A DNA stretch of 15,602 nt from Gammaproteobacteria bacterium (GCA_003556835.1 PWQG01000239.1:1-15602), one strand, 5' to 3'. Shown: positions 1 through 7,584, counted from the first letter of the stretch. Made by a program: numbers and translations. The notes: generated by a model from the sequence alone, not told the origin.

Positions 1-1019
1 CCCTGGAGTGCCGAAAGGTCCGAGCCTCTTTTCCAGCGCATCGGGCCCGCCGTGCTGTCTTTGCAGAGCGGGACGCTGGTGTCTTCCGCCGGGTCTTCCT
101 CCAGGCAACGTGGCAGGGCGTAGGGACAGCGGGGGGCAAAGTGGCAACCCGGTGGCAGGGCATGCAATTGCGGCGGCCGTCCCGGTATCACCTGCAAGCG
201 GGTGTGTGCGGGATGACTCATGCGCGGAATCGCCTGCATCAAGGCACGGGTATAGGGATGCCGTGGCTCGCGAAACAGCAGTTCCGTTGGCGCATACTCC
301 ACGATACGACCGGCATACATGACCGCGATATGATCACTGCGTGCGGCCACCACACCCAGGTCATGGGTCACCAGTATCATGCCCATATGCCGCTTGCGCT
401 GCTGTCCGGCAAGCAGATCCAGAATCTGCTTCTGCACGGTCACATCCAGGGCAGTGGTCGGTTCATCGGCAATCAACAAGGAGGGATCACAGGCGATGGC
501 AATGGCAATGATGACCCGTTGCCGCATGCCACCGGAGAGTTGATGCGGATACGACTTCAGGCGCGACTCGGGCGCCGGAATGCCCACCTCCTGCAACAAG
601 GCCACGGCCCGGGAACGGGCCTCACGCCGCGACAGTGGCAGGTGCAGGCGCAGAGCTTCACAAAGCTGTGCCTCCACCGTCAGCACGGGATTGAGCGCCG
701 TCATGGGATCCTGGAATATCATGGCCAGTTCCGGACCCCAGAGCCGTCGCAATTCACGAGGTGTCAGGTGATACAGGTCTTCTCCCCGGAACAGCACATG
801 CCCTCCCGCACGAATGGCTGTCCGATGCGGCAGGATGTTCATGATCGATCGGCTCAATATACTCTTTCCCGAACCGGACTCCCCCACAATACCCAGCGTC
901 TGGCCCGCTTCCAGGCGAAAACTCACCCCATCCACCGCACGCACAATACCGGCGGGAGAATCAAACCAGGTCTTCAGCTCACTGACCTGCAGCAATGGCT
1001 CACCTTCCCTGTGCGTCAT
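1..1019 (-). CDS. Peptide/nickel ABC importer ATPase, DppD/OppD-like (3' end off the left edge)
   Basis: This cytoplasmic ATPase would power uptake through the two permeases encoded upstream. I translated it from ATG at 1019; it stays open for 339 codons to the window edge, so the C-terminus is missing. Walker A GESGSGKS is at residues 46-53, the ABC signature LSGGMRQR at 161-168, Walker B LLIADEP at 181-187 and the H-loop VTHD around His219. After the ATPase core comes GCHFAPRCPY with a further Cys, the cysteine-bearing C-terminal extension typical of oligopeptide-type ATPases (DppD/OppD, DppF/OppF). The ATG overlaps the TGA of the preceding permease gene by 4 nt, implying translational coupling. 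Systems of this type usually carry a second ATPase (DppF/OppF), which would lie just outside the window. The substrate could be peptides, nickel or another small solute; sequence alone does not decide. Confidence 0.93.
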   Translation of the reverse strand, partial: MTHREGEPLLQVSELKTWFDSPAGIVRAVDGVSFRLEAGQTLGIVGESGSGKSILSRSIMNILPHRTAIRAGGHVLFRGEDLYHLTPRELRRLWGPELAMIFQDPMTALNPVLTVEAQLCEALRLHLPLSRREARSRAVALLQEVGIPAPESRLKSYPHQLSGGMRQRVIIAIAIACDPSLLIADEPTTALDVTVQKQILDLLAGQQRKRHMGMILVTHDLGVVAARSDHIAVMYAGRIVEYAPTELLFREPRHPYTRALMQAIPRMSHPAHTRLQVIPGRPPQLHALPPGCHFAPRCPYALPRCLEEDPAEDTSVPLCKDSTAGPMRWKRGSDLSALQ

Positions 1020-1846
1020 AGATTGGACCCCTTCACGTCGTAACGACTGCGCAGGCGATCCCCGACCAGGTTCAGCGACAGCACGGTCAACAGCATTGCC
1101 AGCGAGGGCGCCAGTACGACATGCACCGTCGCACTCATATGCCGCCGCCCCTCGGCAATCATGCCGCCCCAGGTTGGCTGTGGCGCTTCCACGCTCAAAC
1201 CCAGGAAGGCCAGGGCGCTTTCCACGATGATGACCAGGCCCATCGCGACCAGGGCATAGGCAATCAGTGGCAACACCACATTAGGCAGGATTTCACTGAA
1301 CAGGATACGGGGAGATCTGGCGCCCATGGCACGGGATGCCAATACGAATTCCTTGCGGGCCACGGCCAGGGTATTGGCCCGCGCCACCCGTGCATAAGCA
1401 GGTATCCAGAGCAGCCCGATGGCAGCAGCAATGGCGAACAGGCTCTGGCCGACAAAAGCCACCAGGGCCAGCAGCAGGACCAGCCAGGGGAAAGCCAGCA
1501 CCACATCCAGGATTGCCATGACCATCCGCTCGAACCAGCCCCGGAAATATCCGGCCATGATGCCGAGTGAACCGCCAATCAGCAGGCCGATGATCACGGC
1601 GCTGAGCGCAATCACCACCGATACGCGAGCGCCATGGATGAGACGGGCCAGGATATCCCGCCCAAGGCCATCATTACCCAGCCAGTGAGATAGGGACGGA
1701 CCGTTGAGGCGCAGCGGCACATTGGTCTGCATGGGATCATGAATCGGCAGCCAATTGGCGAACAGGGCGCAAAAGGCAACCAGCAGCAGCCAGGCACTGG
1801 CCAGGAGGTGGACAATTCCGATCTGCCGCAACTGCTCAATCCGCAT
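1016..1846 (-). CDS. Peptide/nickel ABC importer permease, DppC/OppC-like
   Basis: Inner-membrane permease of 276 residues, the second of the transporter's two membrane subunits. An N-terminal hydrophobic segment (about residues 10-30) is followed by a periplasmic stretch containing the family motif LGNDGLGRD and then a five-helix ABC permease domain. The EAA loop that contacts the ATPase reads ASRAMGARSPRILFSEILPN at residues 170-189. I chose the ATG at 1846, preceded by GAGG, over an in-frame ATG 84 bases upstream, because that extension lies entirely inside the neighbouring permease gene and would add a non-conserved 28-residue tail. With this start it overlaps the DppB-like gene by 11 nt and the ATPase gene by 4 nt. 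The family assignment is firm; the transported solute is unknown. Confidence 0.93.
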   Translation of the reverse strand: MRIEQLRQIGIVHLLASAWLLLVAFCALFANWLPIHDPMQTNVPLRLNGPSLSHWLGNDGLGRDILARLIHGARVSVVIALSAVIIGLLIGGSLGIMAGYFRGWFERMVMAILDVVLAFPWLVLLLALVAFVGQSLFAIAAAIGLLWIPAYARVARANTLAVARKEFVLASRAMGARSPRILFSEILPNVVLPLIAYALVAMGLVIIVESALAFLGLSVEAPQPTWGGMIAEGRRHMSATVHVVLAPSLAMLLTVLSLNLVGDRLRSRYDVKGSNL

Positions 1847-2795
1847 AGCGCACCCTCGGATCCAGCAGGGAGTAACACAGGTCGACCAGGAAATTGACGC
1901 TGACATAGGCGGTGGCAATGAACAGCACAATACCCTGCACCATCAGGAAGTCCCGTTGCAGGATGGACTGGTAGAGCAGCCGCCCCACTCCGGGCAGGGC
2001 AAAAATCTCCTCGATGATGATGGCGCCACTGATCACGGCACCAAGCTGCAAGCCCACCACCGTCATCAGGGAAAAAGAGGACGGTCGCAAGGCATGGCGG
2101 GTCATGATACGCAGTGTGGAGGCGCCCTTGGCCCGGGCCAGGGTGATGTAGTCCTGTTGCAGGGTACCGATCAGGTCACTGCGCAGCAGTCGTGTGTACA
2201 GGGCCAGTTCAACCATGGCCAGGGAAAGTGCGGGCAGGAAGGCACTGCGCAGATTGCCGACAGGGTCCTCGGTGAATCGCGTCCAGCCCGTCGCTGGCAA
2301 CCAGCCCAGCGTGACCGAGAAGATCAGGATGAGAAAAATGGCCATCATGAAGCCGGGGATGGACATCAGCGTGAAACTGGCACTGGTGACAAACCGATCG
2401 AGTCGGCCCCCGGCGCCATAGGCGGACAGCATGGCCAGGGGAATGGCCAGTGTCAGGGCCATGCCGATGGCCATGAGGCCGAGCTGCAATGTCACGGGCA
2501 GGCGGCTCATTATGGCCGCGGTGACCGATTCACCGGTCAGGGGAGAGCGGCCAAGGTCACCCGTCAGGGCACTGCCGATCCAATCCACATAGCGCAGCAT
2601 GAGGGGCTGGTCCAGGCCCATGTCCTCGCGCAATTGCTGGATGGCTTCCGGTGAGACCCCCTGGGTGCCCAGGATCTGCACCGCCGGGTCCCCCGGCAGC
2701 AGGCTCACCAGCAGGAAGGTGAGAAATGACACCGCAAACAGTGTAGCCAGCAGCCAGGGCAACTTGCGCAACAGGATGCGCACGGCTTCAGTCAT
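1836..2795 (-). CDS. Peptide/nickel ABC importer permease, DppB/OppB-like
   Basis: First inner-membrane permease subunit of the importer, 319 residues, a normal length for DppB/OppB. The first helix spans about residues 10-33 and ends in LLPGDPA, the family's conserved turn. The sequence GLDQPLMLRYVDW and the short GDLGRS motif follow, then the ABC permease domain. The EAA loop (ARAKGASTLRIMTRHALRP) lies at about residues 220-238 and the last helix is close to the C-terminus. The gene begins inside the last codons of the substrate-binding protein gene (8-nt overlap) and ends inside the next permease gene. All four transporter genes therefore belong to one transcript and are probably translationally coupled. 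Its hydrophobic composition and motif order leave little doubt about the family. Confidence 0.94.
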   Translation of the reverse strand: MTEAVRILLRKLPWLLATLFAVSFLTFLLVSLLPGDPAVQILGTQGVSPEAIQQLREDMGLDQPLMLRYVDWIGSALTGDLGRSPLTGESVTAAIMSRLPVTLQLGLMAIGMALTLAIPLAMLSAYGAGGRLDRFVTSASFTLMSIPGFMMAIFLILIFSVTLGWLPATGWTRFTEDPVGNLRSAFLPALSLAMVELALYTRLLRSDLIGTLQQDYITLARAKGASTLRIMTRHALRPSSFSLMTVVGLQLGAVISGAIIIEEIFALPGVGRLLYQSILQRDFLMVQGIVLFIATAYVSVNFLVDLCYSLLDPRVRYAD

Positions 2796-4470
2796 CCCGG
2801 TTCAGCCAGATCTGGCCCCAGGTCACCTGCCCTTGCGGAATACCGTTGCCGAGGGTTCCATCGGGGAACACCCAGTCACTGATATTGCGTACCTGCGGCT
2901 GCACCGCCACGGCACCGGGAGTGGCCCCGGTCCAGGTATTGGGTACCTCCCGTGCAAACAGCATCATGATGCTTTCGACGGCCGCGTAGCGGGTGTCGAA
3001 ATCCGGCTCGGTGCGCAGGATGTCCAGGTACTCCTCCAGCTCCGGATGCTCGTAATTGGTGTAGTTCAGGGGCTGTTCGTCGGGCGGACCGAAATCGTTC
3101 ATCAGGATGATGTAGGGATCCTGTTCATTGCCCGAACGCCAGCAGGTGACCATGTAGTCACCGGAGATCACGCTCTGGATCTGTGTGGCCTGCTCCACCG
3201 AGCGAAGTCGCACATTGTAGCCCACGGACCGCCAGAAAGACTGGTACATCTGGGCCAGTTCATTCAGGCTCTGATCCGGGAGACACATCAGATCGACATC
3301 CACAGGGTCCCCCACCGGGCGGCCATCGGATCGCTGCGGATCGTTCATGTACTCGCGCAGCAACTCGGTGGAGCGTTGCAGATCATTTTGCGGCCAGGCC
3401 TCGGCCACACGTTCGGAGTACCAGGGGCTCTCCTGGTTGAAATACTGGGTCTGCACCGGCGTGATGCCCTGCCCGCCCAACACGTCCACCAGGGACTCCG
3501 GGTCCAGGGCATAGGCCAGGGAACGGCGGATGCGCGCATCATCGACCGGGGGCCTGCGGGTATTGAAGATGGCACTGCCACTACTGTCACCAATCTGCTC
3601 GTACAGGTGGATGCCACCGGTGTTGCGCAGCCGTGCCACGATATGCTGTCGCAGTGTCTTGATCACATCCATGTCGCCCGAAACCAGCGCAGCCATGCGG
3701 GCATCCTCATCCGGCAGGGGACGGAAGGTGATGGCATCGAGATAGGGTTGCCCTTCCTGCCAATAATGCTCGTTGCGTCGCAGCTGCATACGATCGTCCC
3801 GGCGCCAGGAGACCACTTCGAAGGGCCCGGTGCCCACCGGATGCGAACCGGCCGCATCCCCGCGCTCCTGCACGGCCGTGGGTGAAACCGGCCAGCCGGG
3901 GGCACGTGTCAGCAGATCCGGAAACGGCACCATGGTGCGGCTCAAATGGTATTCGACGGTCAATTCATCGACCACTTCCACTCTTTCCACGTCCCGGATG
4001 GAGCCATAGGTCACAGAACCGGGTCGCTTGTGGAGATTGTCGAAATTCCACTTGATGGCCTCGGCATCCAGGGGCGTACCATCGTGGAATTGCACGCCGG
4101 GACGCAAGCGCATGGTCCAGACGTCGTGTTCTTCATTGGGTTCCAGGGATTCGGCCAGCCAGGGTCGCCAGAGACCGGTTTCGTCGATGCGTACCAGCGG
4201 GTCAAATATGGCAACAGCCACCGACAGCGCCGAAGGCGCCACCAGGTTGCCCTGTCCCGGCAACCAGTTGTTGGTCTCTGCCTCCAGAGCAACGCTGATC
4301 GATCCACCATATTGGGGCGGACCGGGATCAGCAGGCGGGCTGTTGTCAACCGGTCCGGTCGGCCCTGAATCCCCGCAGGCCATCAGCAGCAGAGCCACTG
4401 CAGCGCCAAACAACCATTTCGACGCTGCGGCCCGTTTCTCGTTCCTTAGTATCTCTTGCAAACAGATCAC
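2788..4470 (-). CDS. Substrate-binding lipoprotein of the peptide/nickel ABC importer (SBP family 5, DppA/OppA-like)
   Basis: This protein captures the solute outside the inner membrane and delivers it to the permeases. I start it at GTG 4470, giving 560 residues, because GGAGAGG lies 6 nt upstream. The longer TTG start at 4527 falls inside the promoter's -35 box. The N-terminus has a basic stretch, a hydrophobic core and the lipobox LLMAC with Cys32, so it should be lipid-anchored; the +2 residue is Gly, not the inner-membrane retention signal Asp. A short Pro/Gly/Ser linker follows. Family 5 features include the YGGSISVAL strand, WTMRLRPGVQFHDGTPLDAE around residues 115-140, and HPVGTGPFEVVSW. 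The coordinates include the TGA that overlaps the DppB-like gene start. The ligand cannot be inferred. Confidence 0.92.
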   Translation of the reverse strand: MICLQEILRNEKRAAASKWLFGAAVALLLMACGDSGPTGPVDNSPPADPGPPQYGGSISVALEAETNNWLPGQGNLVAPSALSVAVAIFDPLVRIDETGLWRPWLAESLEPNEEHDVWTMRLRPGVQFHDGTPLDAEAIKWNFDNLHKRPGSVTYGSIRDVERVEVVDELTVEYHLSRTMVPFPDLLTRAPGWPVSPTAVQERGDAAGSHPVGTGPFEVVSWRRDDRMQLRRNEHYWQEGQPYLDAITFRPLPDEDARMAALVSGDMDVIKTLRQHIVARLRNTGGIHLYEQIGDSSGSAIFNTRRPPVDDARIRRSLAYALDPESLVDVLGGQGITPVQTQYFNQESPWYSERVAEAWPQNDLQRSTELLREYMNDPQRSDGRPVGDPVDVDLMCLPDQSLNELAQMYQSFWRSVGYNVRLRSVEQATQIQSVISGDYMVTCWRSGNEQDPYIILMNDFGPPDEQPLNYTNYEHPELEEYLDILRTEPDFDTRYAAVESIMMLFAREVPNTWTGATPGAVAVQPQVRNISDWVFPDGTLGNGIPQGQVTWGQIWLNRDD

Positions 4471-4476
4471 TGCTAG

Positions 4477-4483
4477 CCTCTCC
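4477..4483 (-). promoter_or_regulatory. Ribosome binding site fixing a GTG start for the substrate-binding lipoprotein
   Basis: On the minus strand GGAGAGG sits 6 nt before GTG 4470. No comparable site precedes the upstream TTG. This start also yields a normal-length lipoprotein signal peptide. Confidence 0.75.
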
Positions 4484-4498
4484 GGGAACCTTTGTATT

Positions 4499-4527
4499 AT
4501 TGTATGTACGGTGTGCAGCCGTGCCAA
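4499..4527 (-). promoter_or_regulatory. Sigma-70 promoter of the ABC importer operon
   Basis: On the minus strand TTGGCA (4522-4527) and TACAAT (4499-4504) are separated by exactly 17 bp. Transcription would begin near 4492 and give a leader of only about 20 nt. It is the only convincing promoter ahead of the four overlapping transporter genes. Confidence 0.75.
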
Positions 4528-4573
4528 TTGAGGCTTTACGTTAGCAGCAAATCCCGAATTTCAGCAACAAGCG

Positions 4574-5350
4574 ATGCGTGGAATGCCAGAATTTACCGAT
4601 AGCCTGCCGGAAGAGGACCTGAGTCTTGCCAGCGGCCAACACCTGAAACTGCAATTCGGCCAGCTCATTGTCAACATCGAGCGACATGGCAGTGAGTGGA
4701 ATATCAGTCATCTGTATTGGCACGTCGTGCCCGGCCATAGTATGCGCCAGTACGGTCGGGTCACCCATCTGCGTTATTTCTTTGATGATACCGTCCAACG
4801 CCTGCGGATCGGCCCACGTCTCGCTGACCGCCCCGTGGTCAGCCGGCCCCATTCACCCATCACCCTGATGCACCGGGGCACGGTCCGCGTCTACGTCAGC
4901 TCGCCGCTGTATGTGCAGATCAGTATCGGCGGGCAACAACTGCTGGAGCTGCCGTCTGTGCGCCTGTCTGACACCTGGTTCGGAAAACGCACCGGGGAAG
5001 GGGAACTGTGTTACTCGGACAGCACCCGGGCCCGCCTGCACAATAATGAAAACCTGGCCACTGGCTACAAGGTCGTGACCCCGATCAGTATCCGCAACAT
5101 GAGTGGCGAGCCGCTGGTGATTGACCGTATCAATGTGCCCTTGCCGATGCTGTCCCTGTTCCGCTGCACGCAGAACCACGATGCCTACGCCAGTGCCTCA
5201 TTGACCATCAAGCTGGGTGCCGAAGCAGAGGAAACCGAAGTCGAAATCGATCCGGATCCCGGCCTGAAACAGTACCGGCTCATCGCCGCGGCGCGTAAAC
5301 CGCAACGCAAGCAATTGTTGCATCGCGCCATTGATCTCATACTCGGTTGA
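4574..5350 (+). CDS. DUF432-like protein of unknown function, upstream of an MscS channel
   Basis: A 258-residue predicted soluble protein with no signal peptide or membrane helix. Its layout recalls DUF432, a family of archaeal and bacterial proteins without known function. The points of resemblance are a beta-rich N-terminal half, a central LSDTWFGKRTGEGELCYSDS segment (about residues 133-152), then PISIRNMSGEPLVIDRI and an acidic beta-rich C-terminus. This is from memory of the family pattern, not a search. Two ATGs are possible, 4574 and 4583; neither has a good ribosome binding site. It ends 32 nt before the MscS-like gene on the same strand, so the two are very likely cotranscribed, which suggests a role linked to the channel. 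The divergent importer promoter lies close by, but I found no clear promoter for this gene. Confidence 0.8.
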   Translation: MRGMPEFTDSLPEEDLSLASGQHLKLQFGQLIVNIERHGSEWNISHLYWHVVPGHSMRQYGRVTHLRYFFDDTVQRLRIGPRLADRPVVSRPHSPITLMHRGTVRVYVSSPLYVQISIGGQQLLELPSVRLSDTWFGKRTGEGELCYSDSTRARLHNNENLATGYKVVTPISIRNMSGEPLVIDRINVPLPMLSLFRCTQNHDAYASASLTIKLGAEAEETEVEIDPDPGLKQYRLIAAARKPQRKQLLHRAIDLILG

Positions 5351-5382
5351 GTGCCATCAAATCTGAAAGGAAACGCTGAACA

Positions 5383-6291
5383 ATGGACTTTCTATTGAAC
5401 CTGGGCAGAGAAACCGAGCTGCTCGCCAACATATTCCGGGCTCTGTTCCTGATCTTTCTGGGCTGGCTGCTGGCGCGCATCCTGGCCCGGGTCGCCGTCC
5501 GGCTCAGCCACAATGTCATCAGCGTGCATCACCAGGTACTGCTGCGCAAGGGCGTGTTCTGGGCACTGTTCCTGCTATTTCTTGCCAGCGCCCTGTATCA
5601 GATGGGATTCCAGCTTGGCCTTCTGTTGGGAACGGCCGGTATACTTTCCGTTGCACTGGGCTTTGCCGCCCAGACTTCGGCCTCCAACCTGATTTCGGGG
5701 CTGTTTGTGCTGAGCGAGGAAAGCTTCCAGATTGGTGATTTCATCACTGTGGGTGGTACCACAGGAGAAGTGCTTTCCATCGACCTGCTGTCAGTGAAAC
5801 TGCGCACCTTCGACAATCTGTTTGTGCGCATTCCCAATGAAACCATCATCAAGTCGGAGGTCAAGACCCTCACCCGATTCCCGATCCGGCGCTTTGATCT
5901 CACGGTCGGCATTGCCTATCGAACAGATATCCAGCACGCACGACAGGTCCTGATGGATGTGGCCCGCCACAACCCGCTTTGTCTGGACGAACCGGAACCG
6001 CTGGTGATACTGCAGGGCTTCAACAGTTCATCCATCGACATATTGTTCGCGATATGGGCAACAAAGGACAACTTCCTGGCACTGCGCAACAGCATGCAGG
6101 AGGAGATCAAACAGGCCTTTGACGAGGCGGGAATCGAAATCCCCTTCCCCCACATGACCTTCTATACCGGATCGGAGTGCAGCCCGCTACCGATCCGCCT
6201 GGTCGGGGATACCGGATCACCGCCGGGGTCCGGCGGCGACGGCCCGACAGATCTCAATGCAGGGGCGCCGATTCCGGACGCGGACCGCTGA
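5383..6291 (+). CDS. MscS-family small-conductance mechanosensitive channel
   Basis: Inner-membrane channel that opens under membrane tension to release solutes during hypo-osmotic shock. At 302 residues it is near the size of E. coli MscS, with three helices: TM1 about 15-40, TM2 about 56-73 and the pore helix TM3 about 79-108. The TM3 region has the family hallmark GTAGILSVALGFAAQTSASN, followed by LISGLFVL and the beta-domain entry QIGDFITVGG (residues 116-125). The soluble vestibule domain follows, ending around FPHMTFYT. The last 35 or so residues are Gly/Pro/Asp-rich and look disordered. ATG 5383 is preceded by AAGGA at 11 nt. The gene follows the DUF432-like gene by 32 nt. Its final 38 nt overlap the end of a convergent gene. 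Confidence 0.94.
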   Translation: MDFLLNLGRETELLANIFRALFLIFLGWLLARILARVAVRLSHNVISVHHQVLLRKGVFWALFLLFLASALYQMGFQLGLLLGTAGILSVALGFAAQTSASNLISGLFVLSEESFQIGDFITVGGTTGEVLSIDLLSVKLRTFDNLFVRIPNETIIKSEVKTLTRFPIRRFDLTVGIAYRTDIQHARQVLMDVARHNPLCLDEPEPLVILQGFNSSSIDILFAIWATKDNFLALRNSMQEEIKQAFDEAGIEIPFPHMTFYTGSECSPLPIRLVGDTGSPPGSGGDGPTDLNAGAPIPDADR

Positions 6292-6889
6292 AAGCAAAGT
6301 CGGGGTGCAACAGATCGGTGCGGCGGACCATCAGCAGATCGTGTCGCTCAAGCTTCTCATACTCACCCACCGAGACCACATCGATCTCATCCAGCAATAC
6401 ACAGACCGCATCCTCGCCGTCCATGTCGACCACAACACAGCCCTTGAAGCCCTCCACCGTGTTGAGAGAAGCGAAACTGCCCACGTCACAGGCATGGGGT
6501 GGATAACGACCCACCGAGTCTTCAAGCACGCCCCAGGAGGAATAGGCCATCCCGAAACCGGCCGCCGCCACCACCTGGATGATCTCGATGATCGAGGGGT
6601 CCGTCAGATCCACGCGCACGGTTTCTGCTGGCACCGCAGCCGGGCCGTCCTGTTCATGAGCGACCAGTTTCAGGAACAGACTGATGTCGTCCTGATTCCA
6701 CTCCAGCATCTCTTCCTGTTCACTGCGCGTGGTGTCTGCGGAGAAACTGATGACATTGGTCTCGATGGTCAGATCTTTCTGCTCGTCTTCGGCATCAATC
6801 GGTACCACCATGGATACAAGGCAACCCCCTTCGCTGGTTTCCGCGCTGAGACGCCACATGAACGGGATATTTCCAGTCAGTTCGACCAT
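6254..6889 (-). CDS. Acidic hypothetical protein, tail-to-tail overlap with the MscS gene
   Basis: An unrecognised 211-residue protein, acidic, without signal peptide or membrane segments, so probably cytoplasmic. The N-terminal part alternates hydrophobic and polar residues in a beta-like way (VELTGNIPFMWRLS, then GGCLVSMVVPID). Around residues 95-125 there is a helical stretch including IIEIIQVVAAAGFGMAYSSWG. The C-terminal part contains KGCVVVDMDGEDAVCVLLDE. I take it as real because the ATG at 6889 has GGAG at 5 nt, a promoter-like pair lies upstream, the codons have the usual GC-rich third positions, and no better frame exists on the other strand. It converges on the MscS gene with a 38-nt overlap of coding ends, so neither transcript has a private terminator there. 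No function is proposed. Confidence 0.72.
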   Translation of the reverse strand: MVELTGNIPFMWRLSAETSEGGCLVSMVVPIDAEDEQKDLTIETNVISFSADTTRSEQEEMLEWNQDDISLFLKLVAHEQDGPAAVPAETVRVDLTDPSIIEIIQVVAAAGFGMAYSSWGVLEDSVGRYPPHACDVGSFASLNTVEGFKGCVVVDMDGEDAVCVLLDEIDVVSVGEYEKLERHDLLMVRRTDLLHPDFAFSGPRPESAPLH

Positions 6890-6928
6890 TGTGTCTCCGG
6901 AGTTATTGGTGATGGGAATATACTAACC

Positions 6929-6957
6929 ACTTTAGCACCTGCCCCTGCGAATACCAA
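6929..6957 (-). promoter_or_regulatory. Candidate promoter of the acidic hypothetical gene
   Basis: On the minus strand TTGGTA (6952-6957) and TAAAGT (6929-6934) have a 17-bp spacer. Each hexamer matches consensus at 4 of 6 positions. Transcription would start near 6922, about 33 nt before the ATG. Confidence 0.4.
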
Positions 6958-7009
6958 ACTGTGAACCGGCTCTCGCGACGCAGGTAGACTACTCTTCTGA
7001 CACCCGGAA

Positions 7010-7032
7010 TTTTCCACAGAATCTGTGGATAA
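7010..7032. promoter_or_regulatory. Inverted pair of DnaA-box-like 9-mers
   Basis: TGTGGATAA at 7024-7032 is the exact reverse complement of the DnaA box TTATCCACA. TTTTCCACA at 7010-7018 differs from that box at one position. Together they form a near-perfect palindrome: arms match at 10 of 11 positions around A7021, with a perfect core TCCACAGA/TCTGTGGA. A weaker match (reverse of TTATCAACC) lies at 7038-7046. The site could bind DnaA in an origin, a titration site or a DnaA-regulated promoter. Confidence 0.55.
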
Positions 7033-7164
7033 CTCGGTTGATAAGTCACGTATAGATGCTCGAAACACTGTAAAACAGGTTACTTGACTTAACTTGACTG
7101 TTTTTTGATCAAATAAAATATCAATATTTATCAATAGCTTACAATTGAACCCATGTTTATCATC

Positions 7165-7188
7165 AAAAAAACCACTGTTTTACAACGG
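7165..7188 (-). terminator. Rho-independent-like terminator for the holD-hisC operon
   Basis: On the minus strand CCGTTGT, loop AAA, ACAGTGG (7188 down to 7172) is followed by seven T residues (7171-7165). The 7-bp stem includes two G-U pairs, so it folds as minus-strand RNA but is mismatched on the plus strand. It lies about 125 nt beyond the last stop codon of the operon. Confidence 0.5.
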
Positions 7189-7311
7189 ATTTTTTTCAAG
7201 GCTTTAACCAATGTGTATAAAATACCCAATCAAATAAGCCAACGCTTAAATAAAGTGGGATTTCCTGCTGTTTTTACAAGACTTTCCCGTATCAACCCTC
7301 AGGGAAAACAC

Positions 7312-7548
7312 TCAAGGCAGCAGTTTTCTGACTGCCGCTCCGAGCAATTTGATCAGCACCACCAGAAGGGCAGCCACCAGCATGGTTGCCAGGACCAGCA
7401 ATATACTGCCAAGCAAGTAGCCGATCAGACGCCCCGGCGATATATCCCAGGAAACGGCCAGGGCATAAAGCGCAGCCACCGCGATCGCCAGGCCCCCCAT
7501 GGTCGCCCGGGTCTTCCAGTTCATGCGTTTACGCTTACGGAAAATCAT
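7312..7548 (-). CDS. Small two-helix membrane protein downstream of hisC
   Basis: A 78-residue protein with a basic N-terminus (IFRKRKRMNWKTR) and two hydrophobic segments, at about residues 18-34 and 41-68, separated by the short polar turn DISPGR. It should be a small inner-membrane protein with its basic N-terminus in the cytoplasm. ATG 7548 is preceded by a GGGATGG stretch at short distance; an internal ATG 24 bases on would give a 70-residue version that keeps both helices. It follows hisC by 36 nt on the same strand and seems to be the last gene of that operon. I do not recognise the family, and nothing shows a functional link to histidine synthesis. Confidence 0.72.
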   Translation of the reverse strand: MIFRKRKRMNWKTRATMGGLAIAVAALYALAVSWDISPGRLIGYLLGSILLVLATMLVAALLVVLIKLLGAAVRKLLP

Positions 7549-7584
7549 CAGACCATCCCGGACCGGATCCTGTTTGTTTTGTAT

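Larger units (their letters stand above)
6890..7311. other. Gene-free AT-rich gap with DnaA-box-like sites
   Basis: No convincing gene lies here. Reading from the left it holds the promoter of the acidic hypothetical gene, a palindrome of two DnaA-box-like 9-mers (7010-7032), and two copies of ACTTGACT set 10 bp apart (7082-7089 and 7092-7099). It also holds a TTGATCAA palindrome (7105-7112) and a minus-strand terminator (7165-7188). I count about 29% GC over 7081-7280, far below the flanking genes. Open frames crossing it lack ribosome binding sites, use TTG starts or become antisense copies of the neighbouring genes. It may be a replication or DnaA-binding element, or simply a degenerate intergenic region. 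Confidence 0.6.

Noticed and set aside
141..1043. 300-codon plus-strand frame opposite the ATPase gene
   Set aside because: It is antisense to a gene with all ABC ATPase motifs and has a His/Gln/Arg-rich shadow composition.
6257..6964. 235-codon plus-strand frame opposite the acidic hypothetical gene
   Set aside because: It is His/Gln/Asp-rich with no start signal and runs past the other strand's promoter. The minus frame has a ribosome binding site and normal codon use.
6877..7134. Minus-strand 85-codon frame across the DnaA-box region
   Set aside because: It uses a TTG start without a ribosome binding site, overlaps the better-supported gene at 6889, and its composition does not look like a folded protein.
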